Positions 1 to 7,155 are shown, numbered from the stretch's first letter. The stretch is 14,196 bases of DNA from Thermodesulfobacteriaceae bacterium UBA6232 (GCA_002441555.1 DJWK01000033.1:120264-134459), one strand, 5' to 3'. Made by a program: numbers and translations. The notes: generated from the letters alone by a model not told the origin.

Positions 1-2
1 TT

Positions 3-464
3 GCTGAAGCTCAGAGGAAGACCGAGGAAGAATTAAGAAAGCTAATTAAAGAGCACGAAAAAACCAGGAAAGATTTAGGAGGTTTAACTCATACATTTGG
101 TTATTTTCTTGAAAATGAGGCTTATAAATATTTGCCAACTTTGCTTGAGAGGGATTACAATCTCAAGGTTATTGAGCCTCTTGACAGAAGGTTTATTGAG
201 TATCCTCATAATCGCTATGATGAGATAAACATTTTTGGTAAGGGGAGGATAAATGGGAAAGAAGTTTATATTTTGGGAGAGGTAAAGAGTCAACTTTCAA
301 AGAGACATATAGATGAATTTTTAAAGAAGATTGCGCGTATAAAAAAGTATAATTCATGGGAGACCTTTCTTATTCTTGTTACTCACATGCCTGTAAATCC
401 TCAGGTTGAAAAATATGCCAAAGAGCTTGGTATAGCCCTCTATAAGAGCAGTCAATTCAGATAG
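3..464 (+). CDS. Coiled-coil PD-(D/E)XK-type nuclease family protein (DUF3782-like), 3' part
   Basis: The reading frame is open to the left window edge and ends at TAG 462-464, so the gene is 5'-truncated here; 153 codons are visible. The first ~35 visible residues are Lys/Glu-rich and heptad-like (a coiled coil). They are followed by a GGLTHTFGYFLENEAYKYLP segment of the type seen in the DUF3782 and related restriction-endonuclease-like families common in thermophiles. The catalytic signature of the PD-(D/E)XK fold is visible as YDEINIFG (Asp codon 219-221) followed by a strand with GEVKSQ (Glu 279-281, Lys 285-287), then a helix and a final strand. This suggests a Mg-dependent nuclease, but substrates are unknown for these families. 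It lies upstream of, and on the same strand as, the PLD-ATPase gene, which is compatible with a shared nucleic-acid role. Family assignment is from recognition of the motif order only. Confidence 0.75.
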   Translation, partial: AEAQRKTEEELRKLIKEHEKTRKDLGGLTHTFGYFLENEAYKYLPTLLERDYNLKVIEPLDRRFIEYPHNRYDEINIFGKGRINGKEVYILGEVKSQLSKRHIDEFLKKIARIKKYNSWETFLILVTHMPVNPQVEKYAKELGIALYKSSQFR

Positions 465-680
465 TTTAGAAATTAAAATGATAGGAAGGATACTCAAGTT
501 TTTAAAAGAAAAGGGGTAATTCGTCGTTTTGGTAGGGGAATGTGTATATGGAAGAGATTTAAATATGGAGAGATTTAATCAGGCCATAGAGGAGAGATTT
601 ATAGAGTATCGAGTCTTAAAAGATATGGACTTATACGGAGAAATTGACATAAAAAAGATTTTCCTTAAAATGAATAAAGG
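465..680 (+). other. Disturbed 216-base gap between nuclease gene and PLD-ATPase gene
   Basis: No intact gene of normal size sits here. A frame opens at ATG 478 but stops at TAA 517-519 after 13 codons, directly behind a GGGG run. Read with one extra base in that run, it would continue to 580 as a short basic peptide with an IRRFGRG segment like the wing of a winged helix. A second small frame starts at ATG 565 with a GGAAGAG ribosome site and runs into the next gene. The region may be the remnant of a small regulator or simply the leader of the downstream gene; neither is proven. Confidence 0.3.
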
Positions 681-729
681 ATGCTTTTTAAAGAGGAATT
701 ACTTAAAGGGATTTCAAAACCTATTTTAA
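565..729 (+). CDS. Small ORF overlapping the start of the PLD-ATPase gene
   Basis: This 54-residue frame starts at ATG 565, 8 bases after a GGAAGAG ribosome site (550-556), which is better placed than anything in front of the downstream ATG 681. It ends at TAA 727-729 and overlaps the next gene by 49 bases in the +1-related frame. The peptide is charged and helical, with no recognisable domain and two internal Met codons. Three readings fit: a short leader peptide translated in coupling with the PLD-ATPase gene; the true N-terminus of that protein joined by -1 frameshifting at TTTAAAG 687-693; or the N-terminus separated by a frameshift mutation. It could also be spurious. Confidence 0.3.
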   Translation: MERFNQAIEERFIEYRVLKDMDLYGEIDIKKIFLKMNKGCFLKRNYLKGFQNLF

Positions 730-2561
730 AGGTTACAAAGGGGGTTTTTTTTACAGGGTCTCCCGAAGAGATATTAAAGGACTTCAATAAAATTAAGGCT
801 ATTACTTTTTCTACCTCTGTTAAAAGTGTTTTAGATCTTCTTAAAAACTATTCAGAGATTGAACTTCTCATTGGAATTGAAGAACAGGGGATACAAATCT
901 ATCAACTTTCTGAATTTCTTGATTCACTAAGAAAAGACATAGAAGGGTGCCTTCTCAATCAAAAAGTTTTGTCTGTTTATTATGTGTCTAATTGTCATTC
1001 CAAACTTTATTTGCTTTATGGTGACAAAGGAAAGATTGCCATAATTGGAAGCGGAAATCTTTCCCTTTCTGCTTGGAAGGGGGAGCAAGAGGAAATTTTC
1101 GTTCTCGTTGAGGATGAAAGTGTTGTAGCGGAGCTTGAGAATTATTATCTTGCTTTAAAAGAAAAGGCAAAGGAGGTCTTCCTTTCAGAAAAAGTTAAAA
1201 AATTGATTACAAAAAAAGCCACAGAATTAGGATTTAAGGTAGAATTTTTTGTCTCCAAGCCTGAAATTGTTCAGGAATGGATAAAGAAAAACGAGGTAAA
1301 AGAGGTAGTTTTCCACTCTTATGTGAAAAATTTAGCAACCCTTCCTGCTCTTGAAAATCTTGATAAGGCAAGGATGGAAAAGAGAAAGGCAGAAAATTCC
1401 TTTGCCATGCTTGAAAAAATTAAAGAATCTAAAAAGGAAGTTTTATCACTACAAAATCCTCAAAAAATAAATTCTCTTTTAAAAGAAATAAATACCGAGA
1501 AAAACAGGACTCCTGATGTAGAGGTGGGAGAAAAGGAGATTTTTTACAAGGGAGAATCCATAAATCAGCTGAGCATTGAAGATGAAAATCTAAAAAAGAC
1601 AGTTCAGGCTTTGAAAGAATACATTAAAAGTGCTGAAGAAACGAGCGTGGAGTATCCATTATTGATTGGTGAAGCCATCACCTTTGCCTTTTATTCGGTT
1701 TTTCTGAATAAAATAAGAAAAAAGGCCTTAAAGGAAGGTGTGGATCTTAATTATTTTCCTGTTTTTGCCTTGCTTGTTGGAGAGGCAGGGGCTGGAAAAA
1801 CCATGCTTTTACGCTTCATTTCCAAACTTTTAGGAATAAACCTCTGGCATTATAAAAAGATAGAAAAATTCAGAAATACTCCCGCTTATACCATTGAAAG
1901 TTATGCCTATGATGGGGAGAATCTTCCTCTTTTGATTGACGAAGTTACTCCCTCTCACTTCAAGGATACAAGTTCCTTAGGAGAGGTTTTAAAGGCCATA
2001 AGTGAAGATGCCGAAACAAAGAGAGGATTTATTTTTACAAGTAATTTGAGAGAATTCAGAGGAGAAAGACAGATAATGAGAAGGGCCTGTTTCTTGCCCT
2101 TTAAAGTGCAGATCTCTTCCCGGAAAAATGTAGGGTTACTGCTTAGTGAAATAGATACTTCCTTGTTTTTAAAATTTCTTAAATTTATGCAGGGAAAAGA
2201 ATTGGAAATAAAGGAAGATCCCCTCTATTTTTCCAGAGAATTTCTAATCAACGAAGGTGTCCCTGTTCCGGAAAGGTATTATGGAAATTTTGAAAGAGCC
2301 ATGCTTGAAAGATGGAGGGAGTTATATCTGACTTCCTCTGAAAAATTTGAAGAAGTAAAGGCTCTGCATAGAAAAGAAAAAGATAAAATTGTAGATTGTT
2401 TCAGAATAAGGAGTGACGAAGTGGGGTTTGTTACACCCCTTGAAATCTTTGACAATGGCTATATGTCAGGATATTATATTCTTCTTAAAGAAGAATTTTT
2501 GAAAGCCTTGCGTATGCAAGAAAAACTTCCCCTCTGGAAAAGGATTCTGCGCTTAAGCTAA
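681..2561 (+). CDS. Phospholipase-D-like nuclease / P-loop ATPase fusion protein
   Basis: The 626-residue protein has two parts. Residues ~20-170 are a PLD-like domain with one HKD half-site: HSK (His106, Lys108), GSGNLS (123-128) and a following acidic residue (Glu137/138). Single-HKD nucleases work as dimers. Residues ~225-320 are a charged, helical linker. Residues ~325-500 are a P-loop ATPase: Walker A GEAGAGKT (367-374), Walker B LPLLIDE (Asp420, Glu421), sensor-1-like FTSN (452-455) and a paired Arg467/Arg468 where an arginine finger would fall. The core resembles the AAA+/superfamily-3 helicase group more than ABC or SF2 ATPases. About 130 C-terminal residues are unassigned. ATG 681 has no properly spaced ribosome site, so the start may be further upstream (see the small ORF). 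There is no signal peptide or membrane segment. A DNA-processing or anti-phage role is inference; no exact family is recognised. Confidence 0.8.
   Translation: MLFKEELLKGISKPILKVTKGVFFTGSPEEILKDFNKIKAITFSTSVKSVLDLLKNYSEIELLIGIEEQGIQIYQLSEFLDSLRKDIEGCLLNQKVLSVYYVSNCHSKLYLLYGDKGKIAIIGSGNLSLSAWKGEQEEIFVLVEDESVVAELENYYLALKEKAKEVFLSEKVKKLITKKATELGFKVEFFVSKPEIVQEWIKKNEVKEVVFHSYVKNLATLPALENLDKARMEKRKAENSFAMLEKIKESKKEVLSLQNPQKINSLLKEINTEKNRTPDVEVGEKEIFYKGESINQLSIEDENLKKTVQALKEYIKSAEETSVEYPLLIGEAITFAFYSVFLNKIRKKALKEGVDLNYFPVFALLVGEAGAGKTMLLRFISKLLGINLWHYKKIEKFRNTPAYTIESYAYDGENLPLLIDEVTPSHFKDTSSLGEVLKAISEDAETKRGFIFTSNLREFRGERQIMRRACFLPFKVQISSRKNVGLLLSEIDTSLFLKFLKFMQGKELEIKEDPLYFSREFLINEGVPVPERYYGNFERAMLERWRELYLTSSEKFEEVKALHRKEKDKIVDCFRIRSDEVGFVTPLEIFDNGYMSGYYILLKEEFLKALRMQEKLPLWKRILRLS
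687..693 (+). promoter_or_regulatory. Possible -1 ribosomal frameshift site TTTAAAG
   Basis: The heptamer T TTA AAG is in the X XXY YYZ phase of the small ORF (codons TTA 688-690 and AAG 691-693). A -1 slip moves ribosomes exactly into the frame of the PLD-ATPase gene at GAG 693. An internal purine-rich AAAGGA (676-681) lies just upstream and could act as a Shine-Dalgarno-like stimulator, although the spacing is shorter than in dnaX. A weak hairpin AACCT/AGGTT follows roughly 25 bases downstream. The phase is seen in the sequence; the function is inferred and the heptamer could occur by chance in this AT-rich DNA. Confidence 0.25.
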
Positions 2562-3508
2562 GAAAAACCCAAGATATCCTTAAGAAATATGGCAAGATCC
2601 CTTATTTCTTCCTGGGCCTGAGGAATGGCTCTTTTTTCAATAAAATCTCTCCAGACAAGCTCGGGCCCTGTTGCAAGAACGGTGGTTGCTACTCCTTGAG
2701 GCACAACAAAGCGTGCACTCTCCCTCTTTATATTTTTACAAAGCTCTTCATAAATCTTCATACCGCTCCTAATGGCCTCTTCGTAAAGTTTAATATGGCT
2801 TTCTGAAAAGGCCTTGGGAATCACAAATTTATCCACCTTGGTATAGCGATGTGACCTCTGATTGAAATTCAACCAGGTATGCCTCACAAATTGATGGCTG
2901 AAAATTCTCGAAAAATTATGAATAATAACCCCAATCCAGTTAAAGGGCATTTCTTTTTGACTTTTTAAAATTATTATTTCCTTTTCTGCAAAAATATTGT
3001 CCCTTTCTTTAAGAAGCTCTTTATCAAGCTCTGAAAGCCTCCCTTTGAAAAGAATCTTAAACTCTCTTGCCAAAATAACCTCAATCTCCTCAAACCTTGG
3101 CTCTTCATTAATTAGGTGAAGAAAGGTCTGATCATCAAGGGTTTCTGCAAGATGGCGCAGATTAAAAAGGGCTAACTTCCTTTTTTCATCCCAGAAAACT
3201 TTAAAATAAGTGCTTGCAAGGGAAAACTTTTCTTCAAGGGATAAATTTGAGGTATCCACAAATAAAGGGGTATGGGCAAAAATGCTGAAATGCCCAGCCT
3301 TTTTAAGATGAAGAAGAAAACTTTTAAATCTTTCAAAATCTTTAAATTTTTCTTCTTCAAAAATAGAAAGGGGATGGGATTCAGCATAACAGATGCGGGC
3401 TCCTAAATAGCTAAAAAAAATAAATATAGGAAAACTCTTTCTATCAAAATTTTCATAAATGAGAGGAGAAAGTGCTTTTTGCTTGTCTTTTAATTCTTCA
3501 AGTTTCAT
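2558..3508 (-). CDS. thyX: FAD-dependent thymidylate synthase, long divergent form
   Basis: ThyX makes dTMP from dUMP with methylene-tetrahydrofolate, FAD and NADPH. The 316-residue protein shows the family landmarks in order: AGHFSIFAH (71-79, usual GHxSxxEH), SRIFSHQFVRH (200-210), the signature region ending NQRSHRY (216-222) with Ser219 in the RHRx7S place, ARFVVP with Arg266, and KRAIPQAQEEIR (292-303) with Arg293. Two things are odd. The third signature residue is Thr211, not Arg. About 115 residues separate the GHxSxxEH-like block from SRxxxHQxVRH, where ordinary ~220-residue ThyX proteins have ~20. The start is secure: AGGAGG precedes ATG 3508 by 7 bases. The start overlaps the stop of dut (ATGA), giving coupled synthesis of the dUMP supplier and user. 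The stop overlaps the stop of the convergent ATPase gene. Confidence 0.88.
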   Translation of the reverse strand: MKLEELKDKQKALSPLIYENFDRKSFPIFIFFSYLGARICYAESHPLSIFEEEKFKDFERFKSFLLHLKKAGHFSIFAHTPLFVDTSNLSLEEKFSLASTYFKVFWDEKRKLALFNLRHLAETLDDQTFLHLINEEPRFEEIEVILAREFKILFKGRLSELDKELLKERDNIFAEKEIIILKSQKEMPFNWIGVIIHNFSRIFSHQFVRHTWLNFNQRSHRYTKVDKFVIPKAFSESHIKLYEEAIRSGMKIYEELCKNIKRESARFVVPQGVATTVLATGPELVWRDFIEKRAIPQAQEEIRDLAIFLKDILGFS

Positions 3509-3948
3509 TTATATCCTCCTGTTGAGCCAAAACCACCTCTTGATTTCACAGGCAATTCCTCTTTGCTTATTTCCTCAATTTCTGGGAATCCTACTTTTAT
3601 AAATACAGCTTGAGCAATCTTTTCACCGGCCTCAATTTTAGCAGGCTCTTTTCCCAAATTCAAAACCGGAATCTTTACTTCATCTTCCTCTCCACAATAA
3701 TCAAAATCAATTATTCCTGCAGAATTGGGCATAATAAGGCCTTTCTTTTTAAAAAGGGAGGATCTCGGAAAGATAAAAAGCCCGTAAGGAGGCTCTGCTT
3801 TGATTACAAGCCCTGTTCTTAGCAACTTGAATTCACCCGGATTTATCACTGTTTCTTCAAGGGAAAACAGGTCATATCCGATGGAACCTTCTGTCCCCCT
3901 TTCTGGAAGTTTTGCCCTTTTATCCTTTCGCCAGACCTTTACCTTCAT
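3505..3948 (-). CDS. dut: dUTP diphosphatase (dUTPase)
   Basis: Hydrolyses dUTP to dUMP and pyrophosphate, keeping uracil out of DNA and feeding ThyX. At 147 residues it is of normal size for the trimeric enzyme and shows all five motifs: GYDLFS (24-29), PRSSL (61-65), NSAGIIDFDYCGE (75-87) with the catalytic-region Asp83, AGEKIAQAVF (107-116) and the P-loop-like C-terminal RGGFGSTGG (137-145). It starts at ATG 3948, three bases after the rex stop, with only a weak purine stretch as ribosome site, so it probably relies on translational coupling. Its last codons contain the AGGAGG that serves thyX. The dut-thyX pairing is functionally sensible, since both act on the dUMP node. Confidence 0.95.
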   Translation of the reverse strand: MKVKVWRKDKRAKLPERGTEGSIGYDLFSLEETVINPGEFKLLRTGLVIKAEPPYGLFIFPRSSLFKKKGLIMPNSAGIIDFDYCGEEDEVKIPVLNLGKEPAKIEAGEKIAQAVFIKVGFPEIEEISKEELPVKSRGGFGSTGGYK

Positions 3949-3951
3949 TTC

Positions 3952-4590
3952 TCAACTTTGTTTCAAATTTTTGAGAAAATAAGAGAGCTTGGTTAGAGCA
4001 AAGATGAAGCTAAAGTTTTCAACCTGTATTTCCTTGCTTTCAGGAAAAAAGGGAAGGGGGCTTAAGTTAAGTATGGCTTTTATATTATGTTTAGCGAAGG
4101 CTTCGTAGTATATTTCAGGAGTTTCTTCACAGGTAATCACTGCCATATCCACATTTATAGCCTTAGTTACATAACTAAGCTGTTCCAGATTGTAAACAGA
4201 AACCCCGTTAATTATCTTTCCTATGTTTTCCTCACGGATATCAAAGGCAGCCATAAAATAAAAGCCATCTCTTTGTAAATTCTTGTTGGAAAGAAGATAT
4301 TCCCCAAGGGGAGAAAGCCCTCCAAGAACAAGGTTCCATTCATGATCCCTTCCGAGAAATTTTTTAAGATGATATTTAAGGGTTTTAACACTGTAACCCA
4401 CACCCTTTGTGCCAAGATTTCCCACAAAACTTAAATCTTTTCTCAATTGAGCTGAATTAACTCCGCATCTTCTTGCCAGCTCATCGGAAGAGATAGAATC
4501 TATTCTTTTCTTTTCAAGATTATCAAGAACTTTTAGATAGATCACCAGACGATTTAAAGTATTTTCCGGTAAATCCTTTACTTTAACCAT
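3952..4590 (-). CDS. rex: Rex-family redox-sensing transcriptional repressor, divergent nucleotide site
   Basis: Rex proteins bind operator DNA when NAD+ is high and release it on NADH binding. They control fermentation, hydrogenase and respiratory genes. The 212 residues match the family in size and layout: an N-terminal winged helix (~8-70) with the recognition part SAQLRKDLSFVG (46-57) and GTKGVGY (60-66), then a Rossmann domain (~85-205). The DNA-reading part is well conserved. The dinucleotide loop is not: where Rex normally has GxGxxG, this protein reads GGLSPLG (90-96), with Ser93 for the second Gly. The usual VPA(xx)AQ segment is replaced by CEETPEIYYEAF (154-165). Redox sensing may therefore be altered. 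The gene overlaps the mtnA stop by 8 bases. A paralogue specialised away from NADH is possible. Confidence 0.85.
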   Translation of the reverse strand: MVKVKDLPENTLNRLVIYLKVLDNLEKKRIDSISSDELARRCGVNSAQLRKDLSFVGNLGTKGVGYSVKTLKYHLKKFLGRDHEWNLVLGGLSPLGEYLLSNKNLQRDGFYFMAAFDIREENIGKIINGVSVYNLEQLSYVTKAINVDMAVITCEETPEIYYEAFAKHNIKAILNLSPLPFFPESKEIQVENFSFIFALTKLSYFLKNLKQS

Positions 4591-5716
4591 TTCCCATTAA
4601 TTTTAAAATATTTTCTTCAAAGGGCGGATAAATAATCCCCCTTTCTGTAATAAAGGCCGTTATATATTCAGAGGGAGTTACATCAAAGGCAAGATTTAAA
4701 GCCTTAGCTCTTTTGGGAGTTATTCTTTTTCCTGCACAATAAAGCACTTCTTTTTCATCTCTTTCCTCAATGGGAATTTTTTCACCTGAAGGAGTATTCA
4801 AGTCAAAGGTTGAAGAGGGTGCGCAAATATAAAAGGGAATACCGTGATGTCTTGCTAATACAGCAAGGCTGTAAGTTCCAATTTTATTGGCTGTGTCTCC
4901 ATTTCTTGCAATTCTATCCGCCCCAACAATTACCGCCTTTATTAAACCCCTTTTCATAAGAAAACCAGCTGAATTATCTGTGATTATTATATAGGGAATC
5001 CTCACTTTGGACAATTCCCAGGCGGTAAGCCTTGCACCCTGAAGATAAGGTCTTGTTTCATCAACAAAAACCTGAATTTTTTTGCCCTTTTCAAAGGCCT
5101 TTCTGATTACCCCAAGGGCAGTTCCATAACCACCTGTAGCAAGAGCCCCTGTATTGCAATGGGTTAAAATTCCTCCTTCAGGTAAAAGTTTGCTTCCGAG
5201 CTCCCCCATTTTCAAATTAGCCAAGATATCCTCTTCCCAAATGGTAAGGGCTTCTTTTTTGATAGCCTCAAGGAGCTTTGCAAAAAGTTCTTTATCATTC
5301 TTTTCAAGACCTTCCTTTTCCCATTGGATGAGATAATTATCAAAAATTCTTTTCATTCTCTCAAGGGCCCAGAAAAGATTAACAGCAGTTGGCCTTGCAG
5401 TAGAAAGCTTCCACTCCATCTCCCTGAAATAACCCTCAAGTCTTTTTAAAGAAAGGGGAAATTTTTTCTTTCTTTCTATTTCTTTTAATCCCACATATAT
5501 TCCGATAGCGGTGACTATTCCAATGGCAGGCGCTCCTCTTACAAGCATTTCTCTTATAGAACGCCTCACACCTTCAAGGGTTTCCGCTTTGAAATATACT
5601 TCTCGTAAGGGAAGCTTCCTCTGATCAAGAATAAAAAGAGCCTCTTCAGTCCAGTAAAAAGGCCTTATAAAATCAGCCCCTTTAGGCTCAATAAGGCTTA
5701 CCCTGGGAAGATCCAA
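4583..5716 (-). CDS. mtnA: S-methyl-5-thioribose-1-phosphate isomerase (aIF-2B family)
   Basis: Converts methylthioribose-1-phosphate to methylthioribulose-1-phosphate in methionine salvage. Relatives also isomerise 5-deoxyribose-1-phosphate in 5'-deoxyadenosine salvage. Key sites are visible: RGAPAIG (60-66), HCNTGALATGGYGTALG (186-202) with catalytic Cys187, and VGADRIARNGDTANKIGTY (264-282) with catalytic Asp267. At 377 residues it is slightly long, mostly from ~20 extra N-terminal residues before the usual first strand. The start is TTG 5716, immediately after the gatB stop, with GGAG six bases upstream inside the last gatB codons. No other mtn gene is in the window, so the downstream fate of the product cannot be judged. 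With two radical SAM enzymes nearby, a role in recycling 5'-deoxyadenosine-derived sugar is an attractive inference. Confidence 0.93.
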   Translation of the reverse strand: MDLPRVSLIEPKGADFIRPFYWTEEALFILDQRKLPLREVYFKAETLEGVRRSIREMLVRGAPAIGIVTAIGIYVGLKEIERKKKFPLSLKRLEGYFREMEWKLSTARPTAVNLFWALERMKRIFDNYLIQWEKEGLEKNDKELFAKLLEAIKKEALTIWEEDILANLKMGELGSKLLPEGGILTHCNTGALATGGYGTALGVIRKAFEKGKKIQVFVDETRPYLQGARLTAWELSKVRIPYIIITDNSAGFLMKRGLIKAVIVGADRIARNGDTANKIGTYSLAVLARHHGIPFYICAPSSTFDLNTPSGEKIPIEERDEKEVLYCAGKRITPKRAKALNLAFDVTPSEYITAFITERGIIYPPFEENILKLMGNG

Positions 5717-7150
5717 TTATTTCTCCAAAAGCTCTGTTAGTATTTTATTCACAACCTTTGGATTAGCCTTGCCCTGGGTTTTTTTCATTACCTGACCTAC
5801 AAAAAAGCCAAGAAGTCCCTTTTTTCCGGCTTTATATCTCTCCACCTCGCCCGGATTTTCTCTTAAGACCTCTTCACAAAGGCTTCTCAAAAGTTCCTCA
5901 GAGCTTTCCTGGATAAGACCCTTTTCTTCTACCACTTTTTTAGGAGAAATTCCCCTTTCATAAACTTCAGGAAAAATCTTTTGTTTGGCAAGGGTGATAG
6001 AAATTACCTCTTTTTCCACAAGCTCTAAAAGCTCAGCAAGCATTGAGGGTTTAAGCTTAGTTTCGGTGATATCTATATTATCTCTATTAAGGTATCTTAA
6101 AACCTCTGTCAAAATAAAATTGGAAATATTTTTGGGATTGGGATAAAGCTTCACCGTTTCTTCAAAAAAGTCAGCAAGAGTCTTTTCCTCGGTAAGAATT
6201 CCAGCCTCATAAGCCCCAAGGCCGTATTCTCTCATAAAGCGCTCTTTCTTTGCTTGGGGAAGCTCGGGAAGCTCTCCTCTTAATTTCTCAATAAGGGTCT
6301 CCTCAAGTTGAATTTCAATAAGATCAGGATCCGGGAAATAACAATAATCATGGGCCTCCTCTTTTCCTCTCATGGGATGGGTAGTCTGTGTGGCTTCATC
6401 ATAAAGCCTCGTTTCCTGAATTACTTCTTTTCCCTCAAGAAGAAGCCCTATCTGACGCCTTATTTCATAAGCAAGGGCCCTTTCCACATGCTTAAAGGAA
6501 TTCATATTTTTAAGCTCCACTTTGGTTCCAAAGGTTGTGCTTCCCTTGGGTCTTACTGATACATTGGCATCACACCTTAAGCTTCCCTCCTCCATGTTTC
6601 CATCACAAATTCCGAGATAGCGCACAATACTTCTCAAAGTTTTTAAATAAGCTACTGCCTCTTCAGGGGAGTGAATTTCCGGCTTGCTAACTATTTCAAG
6701 AAGGGGAACCCCGGTTCTGTTAAAATCCACATAAGAAAAGGGAAGTTTTTCATCGTGAACGAGCTTTCCTGCATCCTCTTCAAGATGAATTCTTACAAGA
6801 CCAATGGCCTTTTTTTGACCATTAACCTCTATTTCGAGAGCTCCGCCCTCTGCAATGGGAAGTTCATATTGAGAAATTTGATAATTTTTAGGAAGATCTG
6901 GGTAAAAATAGTGTTTTCTTGCCATAACGGAGTAAAGATTGATTTTACACCCAAGAGCAAGAGCAAGCTTTATGGCATATTCAACAGCCCTTTTATTTAT
7001 AACAGGCAAAACACCGGGTTGACCCGTACAAACAGGACAAACCTGAGAATTGGGAGCTGCTCCAAATTTGGTTGAACAGGAACAAAAAAGTTTACTTTGA
7101 GTGCTTAACTGGGCGTGCACCTCAAGACCTATGACAGCTTCAAACTCCAT
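5717..7150 (-). CDS. gatB: Aspartyl/glutamyl-tRNA(Asn/Gln) amidotransferase subunit B
   Basis: GatB is the tRNA-binding kinase subunit of the GatCAB complex, which turns Glu-tRNA(Gln) and/or Asp-tRNA(Asn) into the correctly charged forms in the cytoplasm. The 477-residue protein has the normal length. It begins with the canonical EAVIGLEVHAQLSTQSKLFC, has the zinc-type Cys cluster C23, C25, C38 and C41 (CSC...CPVC), the HYFYPDLPKNYQISQYE block, and the tail YqeY-like helical domain (~330-477) ending in GQVMKKTQGKANPKVVNKIL. I chose ATG 7150 over the in-frame GTG 7156 because the AAAAGGGG ribosome site overlaps that GTG and sits 5 bases from the ATG. It is the first gene of the five-gene operon; gatA and gatC are not in the window. 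Confidence 0.97.
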   Translation of the reverse strand: MEFEAVIGLEVHAQLSTQSKLFCSCSTKFGAAPNSQVCPVCTGQPGVLPVINKRAVEYAIKLALALGCKINLYSVMARKHYFYPDLPKNYQISQYELPIAEGGALEIEVNGQKKAIGLVRIHLEEDAGKLVHDEKLPFSYVDFNRTGVPLLEIVSKPEIHSPEEAVAYLKTLRSIVRYLGICDGNMEEGSLRCDANVSVRPKGSTTFGTKVELKNMNSFKHVERALAYEIRRQIGLLLEGKEVIQETRLYDEATQTTHPMRGKEEAHDYCYFPDPDLIEIQLEETLIEKLRGELPELPQAKKERFMREYGLGAYEAGILTEEKTLADFFEETVKLYPNPKNISNFILTEVLRYLNRDNIDITETKLKPSMLAELLELVEKEVISITLAKQKIFPEVYERGISPKKVVEEKGLIQESSEELLRSLCEEVLRENPGEVERYKAGKKGLLGFFVGQVMKKTQGKANPKVVNKILTELLEK

Positions 7151-7155
7151 GGGCA

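Noticed and set aside
1..2561. Mobile element or integrase-borne island around the nuclease/ATPase genes
   Set aside because: No transposase, integrase, terminal repeats or tRNA are seen, and base composition and AAGGCC use look broadly like the rest. Horizontal origin cannot be shown from this window.
6308..7075. Long open frames on the + strand inside gatB
   Set aside because: They lie wholly opposite a highly conserved gene, have no ribosome site or family motif, and are shadows of its codon bias. Similar antisense frames inside ycaO, mtnA, rex and amrS were dropped for the same reason.
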